From AM-1111 sp046302135 (GTDB lineage: Bacteria > Bacteroidota > Bacteroidia > B-17B0 > Aurantibacillaceae), in assembly GCA_046302135.1 (NCBI GenBank), contig JBKCIQ010000101.1:1-64000 (forward strand): 64,000 nt of DNA, in the 5' to 3' direction. A program made the translations under genes and the position numbers. This document shows positions 56,697 to 64,000 of the stretch, one piece after another. The stretch's first letter is position 1; every line of letters starts with the position of its first letter. The notes under the pieces are model-generated. The model did no database searches, was not told the DNA's origin, and saw only the letters and a program-made list of their open reading frames with translations.

Positions 56697-56768
56697 TACT
56701 GAAAATTTGTCCGGGCTTACTGAAATTTAGTCCTGTTTGGCGGATTGGTTTAAGTATTGACGGATTAG
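56697..56768 (+). repeat. Two pairs of direct repeats upstream of the hsp20 gene
   Basis: TACTGAAAATTTGTCC (56697-56712) recurs as TACTGAAATTTAGTCC (56718-56733), 21 bases later. CGGATT at 56741 recurs at 56761, 20 bases later, within the longer match TGGCGGATTGG / TGACGGATTAG. Spacing of about two helical turns is typical of operator sites. The block ends 26 bases before the hsp20 start codon. Confidence 0.55.
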
Positions 56769-56793
56769 AACTCATAACAAAAAACAAAAAATT

Positions 56794-57249
56794 ATGAGCA
56801 CAATTAATTGGAAAACAAGAAACGGAAACCCATTTTATAATGGAGTCTTCAATACACCGGCAACGTTTAATAAAATGTTTGGTGAATTGCTTGAAGGATC
56901 TGGAGTTGAAATCGATTATGGGAAATTTCCAGCGGTGAACATTTCAGAAACTATAGAAAAATTTGTTGTTGAATGTGTGGTTCCAGGTTTTGAAAAAGAA
57001 GAAATAAAAATAAATCTAGAGGGAAAGAAATTAAAGATTTCAGGAGAAAAAAATGAGGAGGCATCAACAGAGACTTTAAGTTACTCGAAAAGAGAATTTA
57101 AAGCTGAGAAATTTACACGTATTTTTTAAATCCCTGAAAACATTAGCACAGATACAATTGACGCTGAATATAAGAACGGAGTACTGTACCTCACCCTTCC
57201 TAAAATCAGTAACGAAAAAGAATCCAACAAGGTTATAAACATCAAGTAA
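56794..57249 (+). pseudogene. Hsp20 small heat-shock protein gene interrupted by an in-frame TAA
   Basis: The gene reads as a complete Hsp20 (alpha-crystallin) chaperone of 151 codons, except that codon 112 is TAA (57127-57129). Before it are a short N-terminus (FYNGVFNTPATFNKMFGELL) and most of the alpha-crystallin domain (FVVECVVPGFEKEEIKINLEG, KISGEKNEE). After it the same frame continues without a break as IPENISTDTIDAEYKNGVLYLTLPK and ends at 57249 with a proper stop (key parts are IPENISTD and NGVLYLTLPK, the final conserved strand). The normal residue at this place is usually a polar or aromatic residue between Phe and Ile-Pro-Glu. A single base change from CAA, AAA or TAT would explain it. 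The truncated product would lack the last strands needed for dimer formation. Sequencing error is possible. Confidence 0.8.
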
Positions 57250-57262
57250 CTCCAAATCATTT

Positions 57263-57290
57263 AGGGTTGGCAAAATATGTCAACCCTTTA
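57263..57290 (+). terminator. Rho-independent terminator after hsp20
   Basis: AGGGTTG (57263-57269) pairs with CAACCCT (57281-57287) over an 11-base loop, followed by TTATTT. It lies 13 bases beyond the final hsp20 stop. Confidence 0.6.
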
Positions 57291-57358
57291 TTTGAAAAAA
57301 GATATTTTTCTAAAAAAATTTATTATAATATATATTAAAAAAACGCCAACTTAAATTT

Positions 57359-58549
57359 TCAAATCATTGATTTGACAAAACCCTCAAGTCTTTTCATAAT
57401 TGATACAACGTTGAAATTATCCATTATGAATTGTTGTCCTTGAAGTGCCATCTCATATGCTCGCTGTTTTTCAGCAATGCAAGATTTTATTGCGGAAATG
57501 AATTCTTCTTTGGAGTTACAAAGATAAAAGTGTTTTCCGGGAATTGCCCCAAGACCTTCGGCGCCAACATCAGTTGTAATGACTGTTTTTCCAAGGGCCA
57601 TTGCTTCAACGACTTTGATTTTCAAACCTCCTCCGGATAAAATGGGCGCCAGCATGATTCCAAAATCATCAGAGAAAGAAATCGGATCATCAATTTTTCC
57701 TTTAACAATTAAATTATTTGATTTATAGTTTAAAAATTCAGAAGGCATTTTATTTCCGGCAATCGTTATTGAAAAATCTCTGGTTTCAGAATCAATTGAG
57801 GGAAAAATATTCTCAATCATCCAGCTTACGGCCTGAATGTTAGGGTGCCAATCCATCGCGCCAAGAAAATAAGCCTTTGTGTTATTAAAACTTTCGAATT
57901 TGGGAACAGGTCTTTCATCAAAACCAAATGGAATGAATTCTATAGGTAATGAAAAATTCTTTTTAAAATACTTAACATCTTCGATTGAAATTGCTGCAAC
58001 ACCATCAACCTCACTTACAGATTTCTGCTCATATTTTTTTAATCTTGATGCGAGAAGTTTTAAATATGATTTTTTTATTGGATTTGATTCCTGTAAATAT
58101 TTTCTCTCCCATATTTTATGTTCTATATTGTGCGCCCTAAGTACGATTTTTGCTTTAGAATATTTTCGGATCGTACTGACGTAAGGTGTTACATACAAAC
58201 TATCAAGAATAATAACATCAAAAACTTCCCGAATTAAAACTGATTTAATCTTTTCACGCATAGATGGATCGTCGAATCTTTCAATATTATAGGATGAAAC
58301 TGTGAATAGATTTTTAAGTGCATCTAAACTTTTAATTCTTGTATCTAAGAAAACATACTCAGGATTAAAACGGTCGATATAATTTTTATCAAGTGATTTT
58401 TCTGAGAACTCTTGCTTGTGTGTGTTTATTGCAATTATTTTTACTTTGTGGCCCAAGTTGGATAATCCTATTCCAATTTGATTCATTGCAGCTGCACCGC
58501 CATCTATAACAGGAAAAGGAATTTTATTACAGATTTGAAGAAACTTCAT
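57359..58549 (-). CDS. Glycosyltransferase family 4 (GT-B fold)
   Basis: 396 residues. The N-terminal domain shows IPFPVIDGGAAAMNQIGIGLSNLGH, the usual nucleotide/acceptor loop of GT4 enzymes (core: DGGAAAMNQIGIGL), and RAHNIEHKIWERKY. The C-terminal domain has the donor-binding segment GGGLKIKVVEAMALGKTVITTDVGAEGL (core: GGGLKIKVVEAMALGK), with Glu of the EX7E motif. Such enzymes retain stereochemistry and build lipopolysaccharide or capsule sugars from nucleotide sugars at the inner face of the membrane. It is 10 bases downstream of the heme A synthase gene on the same strand. No sugar-biosynthesis neighbours are visible, so the acceptor is unknown. Confidence 0.9.
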   Translation of the reverse strand: MKFLQICNKIPFPVIDGGAAAMNQIGIGLSNLGHKVKIIAINTHKQEFSEKSLDKNYIDRFNPEYVFLDTRIKSLDALKNLFTVSSYNIERFDDPSMREKIKSVLIREVFDVIILDSLYVTPYVSTIRKYSKAKIVLRAHNIEHKIWERKYLQESNPIKKSYLKLLASRLKKYEQKSVSEVDGVAAISIEDVKYFKKNFSLPIEFIPFGFDERPVPKFESFNNTKAYFLGAMDWHPNIQAVSWMIENIFPSIDSETRDFSITIAGNKMPSEFLNYKSNNLIVKGKIDDPISFSDDFGIMLAPILSGGGLKIKVVEAMALGKTVITTDVGAEGLGAIPGKHFYLCNSKEEFISAIKSCIAEKQRAYEMALQGQQFIMDNFNVVSIMKRLEGFVKSMI

Positions 58550-58559
58550 TTATGGATTT

Positions 58560-59669
58560 TCAGGTACTGACTACCTCAGAAGTAACACTTGGGGAATTCT
58601 CTGGCACAACTGATCCAGCTTTAATTTTTCGAGTAAGGTGAAAAAGCAAATACAATGAGGAGGCAAAAAGAAAAAACGCACCTGTTTGATGTAAAACTCC
58701 CAAAACTACAGGAACCTGATAAATCAATGTCCACACACCCAGAATAAATTGAACAGCAGTACCGTAAATGATAAAAGTCACTCCTCTATTTACATATTTA
58801 TTTAATTTAAGTTGATTGGATTTTATCCAAATAACAGCTACCATTAGTACTACTACAAACGCGAAAGTTCTGTGGACGAATTGAACTCCGTAATCATTCT
58901 CAAAAAAGTTGGTAACCCATGAATCTGAAATCTCAATCATTTCTTTTGGATACCAGGTTGGACCCATTTTAGGCCATGTTGGAAAAAGTAATCCGGCTTT
59001 TAAACCTGCAACAAAAGCTCCGAAAACAATTTGAGCAATAAAAACAAAAAACAAAATGATGGCGAAAGGTAAAAGTTTGCTGTTCTGATTTTCATCGGAA
59101 ATCGATTCAACTGAAATATTATTTGAATAAATCAACTGAAGTGCAAACCAAAAAGTAACAGCAAAACATGTAAAGGCGCTCATTAAATGTATTGCAAGCC
59201 TAAAATGACTTACATCCGGATTATCAACTAAGCCACTTTTAACCATCCACCATCCAACAAGACCCTGTGATGCACCAAGACATAGCAAGATGAGCGATTT
59301 ATAAAGTAATGTTTTATTGAGTTTTTTTCTTACTAACAGCCAAACGAAACCTAGAAAAAAAGTACCTGATAAAATTGCTCTTCCAATGAACCGATGTACC
59401 CATTCCCACCAATAAATTGATTTGAATTCATCTACATTCATTGCAGAATTTTTCAGTTTGAATTCAGGACTTTGTGTGTATTTTTCAAATTCAGTTTTCC
59501 AGTCTGAATCATTTAATGGTGGTAAACCTCCTGTAATGCTCCAATGCGTAATTGACAATCCCGAATGTGTAAGGCGGGTAATGCAACCAACTACAACCAT
59601 TATGTAAATAATAAAACAACCTGTGAGAAGCCAAATTATTACAGGTCTTGTTTGATTAATCTTTTTCAT
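58560..59669 (-). CDS. ctaA: Heme A synthase (COX15/CtaA family)
   Basis: 369 residues from the ATG at 59669; an upstream ATG at 59687 lies inside a predicted -7 box and is rejected. About eight membrane helices are visible, with the conserved haem-ligand histidines in WWEWVHRFIGR, VSHFRLAIHL, VQFVHRTFAF and LGVLHQTGAF, and the N-terminal VVGCITRLTHSGLSITHW. The long form with this glycine-threonine-rich loop is the COX15 type. It oxidises the C8 methyl group of heme O to give heme A for aa3-type cytochrome oxidase, so this organism should respire oxygen with such an oxidase. Oxidase subunit genes are not in the window. Confidence 0.95.
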   Translation of the reverse strand: MKKINQTRPVIIWLLTGCFIIYIMVVVGCITRLTHSGLSITHWSITGGLPPLNDSDWKTEFEKYTQSPEFKLKNSAMNVDEFKSIYWWEWVHRFIGRAILSGTFFLGFVWLLVRKKLNKTLLYKSLILLCLGASQGLVGWWMVKSGLVDNPDVSHFRLAIHLMSAFTCFAVTFWFALQLIYSNNISVESISDENQNSKLLPFAIILFFVFIAQIVFGAFVAGLKAGLLFPTWPKMGPTWYPKEMIEISDSWVTNFFENDYGVQFVHRTFAFVVVLMVAVIWIKSNQLKLNKYVNRGVTFIIYGTAVQFILGVWTLIYQVPVVLGVLHQTGAFFLFASSLYLLFHLTRKIKAGSVVPENSPSVTSEVVST

Positions 59670-59684
59670 CTGAAATAATTTGTA

Positions 59685-59692
59685 CAAAGTTA
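59685..59692 (-). promoter_or_regulatory. Predicted -7 element for the heme A synthase gene
   Basis: Read leftward, TAACTTTG matches TAnnTTTG, 15 bases before the ATG at 59669. It supports that start over the ATG at 59687. No -33 TTG is clear. Confidence 0.45.
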
Positions 59693-59821
59693 ATTAATGA
59701 GTTTTTGAATAAAAACCATAATTGAGTAAAAAGATTCCCAAAATGCAAATGTTAAAATATTGTGATCATATTTTTAAATCTTTAAATTAGCTTGTTTAAA
59801 TCTTGAAATCGATTTGAAATA

Positions 59822-62800
59822 ATGCTAAAAAAGTACCTTGCTTTTTTTATTCTCTCAGTTTTTCTAAAAGTAAATCTTTACGGCCAGCTGCTTATTTCTA
59901 ATCAAGGTGCAAGTCCATTAACAATTGTCCAAAATTTAGTAGGTAATGGTCTCACGGTTACTAACGTTGTTTTAAATTGCCCCTCTAATGCATATGGAAC
60001 TTTCAGCAACGGATTAACAACTTGCGTAAATATGAATGCAGGCATATTACTTACTACTGGCAACGTTAACCAGATACCCGGACCTGCTGGAACTCAAAAT
60101 TTTGGTCCAAATGTTTCTACGGGAAATGGAGTAATTTGTAGTGACCCGCAACTTAACACTCTAGAACCTCTAGCAAATTATGACTGTTGTATTTTGGAAT
60201 TTGACGTTGCTCCTTCCTGCACTACACTTCAGATTCGTTTCGTTTTTGGTTCTGAAGAATATCCGGAATATGTATCCAGTAGTTTTAATGACGCATTCGG
60301 TTTTTTTGTTACCGGACCTAATCCTGCAGGTGGTAATTACAATAATACAAATGTTGCAACTTTACCCAACAATACCACCATTGTAAGTGTTGATAATGTA
60401 AACCAAAACGTGAATTCTGCATTTTACATTAATAACGGAGGATGTACAACAATTGCATTTGATGGATTAACAACAGTATTAACCAGAAACGTTCAGGTTG
60501 TACCATGTCAAACTTATCATTTCAAACTTGCAATAGCAGACGCTGGTGACGGTATTTATGATTCAGGTGTTTTCGTCGACTTTCTAGAATGTGTCAACGC
60601 TCTTGCTGTTAATACAACAACGAGTCCTGTGTCATGCTTTGGAAATGACGGCAGTGCAACGGCAAATATTTCACTTGGATACCCACCTTACACCGTAACT
60701 TGGAACACAAACCCTCCGCAAACTACCCCAACAGCAACTGGACTTACTCCGGGTGTTTATCAGGTTACTGTTGATGATGCCGGATCTTGTACTCCCCCGG
60801 TTGTGCAAACCGTAACTGTAACATCAAATGCGGCAATTCCAACTCTTAACGTTAATTCGCAGACTATTTGCGCAGGGCAGAATGTAACCCTTACCGCCAC
60901 AGCTTCTTCGGCAGGAGGATCATATTCTTGGACTTCAAATCCTCCCGGGTTTAGCGCAAATACACAAAGCATAACTGTAAGTCCGTCATCAACAACAACG
61001 TATTCATGTACCTACAACAATAATGGTTGCATAGCATCAAACACCGGTACAGTGACTGTTAACCCGGTTCCAACACTTTCCGTAAACTCAACAACAATTT
61101 GTGTCGGACAAAGTGCATCATTAAACGCAACACCATCAATTGGTGGTGGAAGTTATTCATGGACATCAACACCTTCAGGATTTACATCAAGTAATTCAAC
61201 AATAAATGTGAATCCAACAACAACAACTACTTATTCATGCAATTATTCTTTGAATGGTTGCCCTGCTTCATCCACAGGTATTGTAAATGTTAATCCGAAC
61301 CCTACAGCTACAGCATCTAACAATGGTCCTTATTGCGCGGGAACAACAATTAATTTATCGGGTAATGGTGGTGCCTCATACAATTGGAGTGGACCAAATG
61401 GCTTTACTTCAACAACACAAAATCCTACAATAACAACTTCAACAAGTGGTAATTCAGGGGTTTACACATTAACTGTAACTAGTAATAATTGTACATCTGT
61501 TGCAACAACCTCTGTAAACATTTTAGCTAATCCAATTCCTAACTTAAATTCAAACGGTCCGGTTTGTGCCGGAACTGCATTATCTATTAATTGCAGTAAT
61601 GGTGTAAATTGGTCTTGGACCGGTCCGAATGGATTTGTTACAGGAACCCAAAACAATACGCTCAGCCCTGTTTCAGTGCTTTCCTCCGGAACCTATAGTG
61701 TAACCATCAGCGATGTAAATGGTTGTACTGGAACCGGTACAATAAATGTAGTTGTAAATCCCTTACCCGTGATTACTGCTAGCACAACACCAATATGTAC
61801 AGGCTTCAGCGGAACCTTAACAGCATCAGGAGCATCAACTTACTTCTGGAGTGGAGGAACAACCCCTTCTACAGGAGCGAGTGTAAGCGCAAGTCCGGTA
61901 ACAACTACTACGTATACTGTTACAGGATTAGATGCAAATGGTTGCATAGGAAGCACAACAGTTTCCCTTGTTGTAAGTCCAAATCTATCTATTAACACTT
62001 CTCCTAGTGATACTATTTGTCAGGGAAGCAGTACTATTTTATCGGCAAGTACTTCAGGAGGCGGTACCTTTACTTGGAATCCTGGAGGACAATCAGGATC
62101 AACATTAACGGTTTCGCCTACATCAAATACAACCTATACAGTAAATGGCGTAAACTCAATAGGCTGTACAGGTACAACCACAGTAAGTGTTTTTGTGGCT
62201 CCAACATTAACTGTTACAGCGCTTACCGACAGTGCCAATTGCAATGGTCAGTGTAGTGGTCAGGCAAGTATAACGGTACTGCCTAACACAGGGAATTTTG
62301 CAAATTACAGTTATCAATGGAGTGGTGGAAATTCAACAGGATCGACTGCAAACTCACTTTGCGCCGGAAATTATTCTGTAAACGTAATAGACGCCGCAGG
62401 ATGTTCGAATACCGTAAACATCATTATTTCAGAGCCACAGCCCATCACATTAAATTTAACCGGTACAGATGTCTTATGTTTTGGAGGAACTAATGGTTCG
62501 GCTGTTGCTACTGCCACAGGTGGAAACGGAAACTTCATTTTTAATTGGAGTAACTCTTCTAACGGGGCCATACAAAACAACTTAACTGCAGGTACCTATA
62601 GCGTAATTGTAACCGATATAAATAACTGCTCAACTACAGGACAGGTAATAATTAACCAGCCATCAACACCATTATCCGTGACGCTTTCTTCAACAAGCAT
62701 AGACTGCAATAATCCAACGGCTACTATTACAAGTCAGGTAAACGGAGGCACTCCCAATTATAATTTTTCATGGTCTCCTTCCGGTACAGGGTCGAATCCT

Positions 62801-63646
62801 TCCGGTTTGAGTTCAGGTATTTACACTGTGACTGTAACAGACGCCAATAATTGTCAAGCAACACAAACTATTACTGTTAACGGGAATGCTTTACCACCAA
62901 ATATTAATGCCGGTAATACAGGAATACTGGATTGTGGGATAAATCCTTCTACAACACTTAATGGCTCATCCTCGACAACTGGAGTAAGTTATTCATGGAG
63001 CGGGCCAGGAGGTTTCAATTCCACTTCTGCAAACCCGTTAATAACATCACCGGGGATATATACCCTGACAGTTACTGACCCTTCAAATGGCTGCTCGTCA
63101 TCTGATACAGTTTATGTTGTTCAGGCGAGCATCAATGCTGCTTTTACCCCTAACCCAACTATCGGCAATGCTCCTTTATTTGTTGATTTTACAAACAATT
63201 CTTCAAATGCCACCGGATACGTTTGGAATTTCGGTAACGGCAGTACTTCAACCAACATCAATGATAGTATTACTTATTTTGGCCCGGGCACTTATACTGT
63301 TATGCTTATAGCCACAAATCAGTATGGTTGTATAGATACTGCGTTGGCAACCATAATGGTTAACGGAACGTCTTTTATTTTGATTCCAAACATTTTCTCA
63401 CCTAATGGAGATGGAACTAATGAATTATTATCCATCCAGCATGAAGGTATTACAGAGTTGAATATGTTAATTTATGACAGATGGGGGTTATTAATGGCTG
63501 AAGTTAACGACCCTAATGGCGGGTGGGACGGCAAAACAAAAACCGGAGGAGACGCTCCTGATGGCACTTATTTCTATATTGTTGAGGCCAAGGGTATTGA
63601 CGGGAAGGAATATGGATTACACGGATATTTTATGCTTTCCAGGTAA
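59822..63646 (+). CDS. Large secreted T9SS type B protein with choice-of-anchor L, Ig/SprB-like and PKD domains
   Basis: 1274 residues. A signal peptide (about 1-22) precedes a choice-of-anchor L domain (about 25-255: NLVGNGLTVTNVVLNCPS, GILLTTGNVNQI, IRFVFGSEEYPEYV, FGFFVTGPNP). Residues about 265-1100 are repeated Ig-like and SprB-like modules, e.g. CFGNDGSATANISLGYPPY, WTSNPPGFSANTQSITVSPS and CFGGTNGSAVATATGGNG. A PKD domain lies near 1105-1170 (YVWNFGNGSTSTN). The last ~90 residues are the type B sorting domain (NIFSPNGDGTNELLSI, LIYDRWGLLMAEV, GGWDGKTKTGGDAPDGTYFY). It is probably a surface-displayed adhesin or gliding-associated protein. The repeats at DNA level reflect protein domains. 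Confidence 0.92.
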   Translation: MLKKYLAFFILSVFLKVNLYGQLLISNQGASPLTIVQNLVGNGLTVTNVVLNCPSNAYGTFSNGLTTCVNMNAGILLTTGNVNQIPGPAGTQNFGPNVSTGNGVICSDPQLNTLEPLANYDCCILEFDVAPSCTTLQIRFVFGSEEYPEYVSSSFNDAFGFFVTGPNPAGGNYNNTNVATLPNNTTIVSVDNVNQNVNSAFYINNGGCTTIAFDGLTTVLTRNVQVVPCQTYHFKLAIADAGDGIYDSGVFVDFLECVNALAVNTTTSPVSCFGNDGSATANISLGYPPYTVTWNTNPPQTTPTATGLTPGVYQVTVDDAGSCTPPVVQTVTVTSNAAIPTLNVNSQTICAGQNVTLTATASSAGGSYSWTSNPPGFSANTQSITVSPSSTTTYSCTYNNNGCIASNTGTVTVNPVPTLSVNSTTICVGQSASLNATPSIGGGSYSWTSTPSGFTSSNSTINVNPTTTTTYSCNYSLNGCPASSTGIVNVNPNPTATASNNGPYCAGTTINLSGNGGASYNWSGPNGFTSTTQNPTITTSTSGNSGVYTLTVTSNNCTSVATTSVNILANPIPNLNSNGPVCAGTALSINCSNGVNWSWTGPNGFVTGTQNNTLSPVSVLSSGTYSVTISDVNGCTGTGTINVVVNPLPVITASTTPICTGFSGTLTASGASTYFWSGGTTPSTGASVSASPVTTTTYTVTGLDANGCIGSTTVSLVVSPNLSINTSPSDTICQGSSTILSASTSGGGTFTWNPGGQSGSTLTVSPTSNTTYTVNGVNSIGCTGTTTVSVFVAPTLTVTALTDSANCNGQCSGQASITVLPNTGNFANYSYQWSGGNSTGSTANSLCAGNYSVNVIDAAGCSNTVNIIISEPQPITLNLTGTDVLCFGGTNGSAVATATGGNGNFIFNWSNSSNGAIQNNLTAGTYSVIVTDINNCSTTGQVIINQPSTPLSVTLSSTSIDCNNPTATITSQVNGGTPNYNFSWSPSGTGSNPSGLSSGIYTVTVTDANNCQATQTITVNGNALPPNINAGNTGILDCGINPSTTLNGSSSTTGVSYSWSGPGGFNSTSANPLITSPGIYTLTVTDPSNGCSSSDTVYVVQASINAAFTPNPTIGNAPLFVDFTNNSSNATGYVWNFGNGSTSTNINDSITYFGPGTYTVMLIATNQYGCIDTALATIMVNGTSFILIPNIFSPNGDGTNELLSIQHEGITELNMLIYDRWGLLMAEVNDPNGGWDGKTKTGGDAPDGTYFYIVEAKGIDGKEYGLHGYFMLSR

Positions 63647-64000
63647 TCAAAACTGATTAACACCATTAACCGTTGTATACTTCATGGTATACTTAACTCC
63701 GGGATTAGTGTACTTGTATGCACTATGACTCATAAGTGCGGCCTCGTGAAAACCGCATAAAATTAATTTGAGTTTATTCTTATACGTGTTAATATCTCCA
63801 ATTGCATATATTCCGGGAATATTCGTTGAATAATCTTCAGTGTTAACTTCAATAGCGTTTTTATCAAGATTAAGACCCCACCCTTCAATGGGACCCAATT
63901 TTGGACTGAGTCCAAACAACGGAATTAGATAATCAGTTTCAATGGATTTGTTTTCGTTACTCTTTAGATTAACCACTTCCACAGCATTCAATTTTCCATT
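63647..64000 (-). CDS. FAD/NAD(P)-dependent oxidoreductase (thioredoxin-reductase-like ferredoxin-NADP reductase), 5' end cut by window edge
   Basis: The frame is open from the right edge to a stop at 63647, about 118 residues of the C-terminus. It contains IETDYLIPLFGLSPKLGPIEGWGL, the second half of the NADPH domain, and then the FAD-binding motif IPGIYAIGDINTYKNKLKLILCGFHEAALMSHSA (core: GIYAIGDI and GFHEAALMSHSA). The combination, the long loop and absence of a CxxC in the visible part suggest the TrxR-like ferredoxin-NADP reductase group rather than thioredoxin reductase itself, but the decisive N-terminal part is outside the window. It starts one base after the end of the adhesin gene on the other strand. 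Confidence 0.85.
   Translation of the reverse strand, partial: NGKLNAVEVVNLKSNENKSIETDYLIPLFGLSPKLGPIEGWGLNLDKNAIEVNTEDYSTNIPGIYAIGDINTYKNKLKLILCGFHEAALMSHSAYKYTNPGVKYTMKYTTVNGVNQF

Noticed and set aside
60600..63100. Repetitive DNA that could be taken for a tandem-repeat or CRISPR-like locus
   Set aside because: The repeats are imperfect, of variable length and in frame with Ig/SprB-like protein modules of one secreted protein; there are no constant repeats with unique spacers.

Overview
The window is a chromosomal segment of a member of the Bacteroidota, most likely of the Flavobacteriales or a close relative. It is AT-rich. Secreted proteins carry type IX secretion (T9SS) sorting domains: two type B (13631-18007, 59822-63646) and one type A (42503-44059). 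Several genes have the Bacteroidota -7 box TAnnTTTG, and strong Shine-Dalgarno sites are scarce. Gene types such as the TonB/HMA/HYC_CC_PP metal cluster, SpoIIE phosphatases and the long urocanate hydratase fit that phylum. I see no rRNA, tRNA, CRISPR array, prophage or insertion sequence. Genes are densely packed, and several neighbours end or begin within 1-2 bases of each other.

Layout. 1-1403: an MBOAT O-acyltransferase cut by the left edge. 1444-5050: a leftward cluster with a lipoprotein, a HYC_CC_PP protein, a heavy-metal-binding (HMA) protein and a TonB-dependent receptor, probably for metal uptake. 5139-6107: a LuxE-like adenylate-forming protein with a TTG start. 6109-12799: leftward secreted proteins, an S9 peptidase, a half-size TSUP transporter and an unusual propeller/beta-barrel fusion. 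12969-13607: an MBL hydrolase. 13631-18007: a giant T9SS type B surface protein. 18148-19545: 3-hydroxyanthranilate dioxygenase divergent from an atypical SDR. 19652-22472: an outer-membrane protein ending in a dockerin-like EF-hand, followed by a protein with cohesin-like repeats and a SPOR-like end. 22474-23352: a PLP-dependent ACC deaminase/D-cysteine desulfhydrase homologue.

23470-34707 is the most striking region: nine rightward genes that are all soluble signalling proteins. They are a FIST-domain protein (the NosP family type), a PAS/HisKA_2 kinase, a receiver, a second PAS/HisKA_2 kinase, a receiver-SpoIIE phosphatase, an H-NOX haem protein, a large GAF-HNOBA-PAS-GAF histidine kinase and two single-domain receivers. 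Both known classes of bacterial haem nitric-oxide sensor seem to be represented, so I read this as a nitric-oxide (or other diatomic gas) signalling island.

34790-48843: a small membrane protein and an MHS-type MFS transporter, a relic of a pentapeptide-repeat gene, a secreted protein, a 7TM-SpoIIE phosphatase, a solitary HigA-type regulator, urocanate hydratase, a T9SS cargo protein, an EEP-family protein, a LolD-like ATPase, a DASS transporter and dihydrolipoyl dehydrogenase. 48943-51978: envelope biogenesis genes (lnt, mtgA) and a thioredoxin-like protein. 52115-55480: an apparently exported catalase-peroxidase divergent from OxyR with intact redox cysteines. 55552-59669: a TPR lipoprotein, an hsp20 gene split by an in-frame stop, a glycosyltransferase and heme A synthase. 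59822-64000: a second T9SS type B adhesin-like protein and the C-terminal end of a thioredoxin-reductase-like flavoprotein cut by the right edge.
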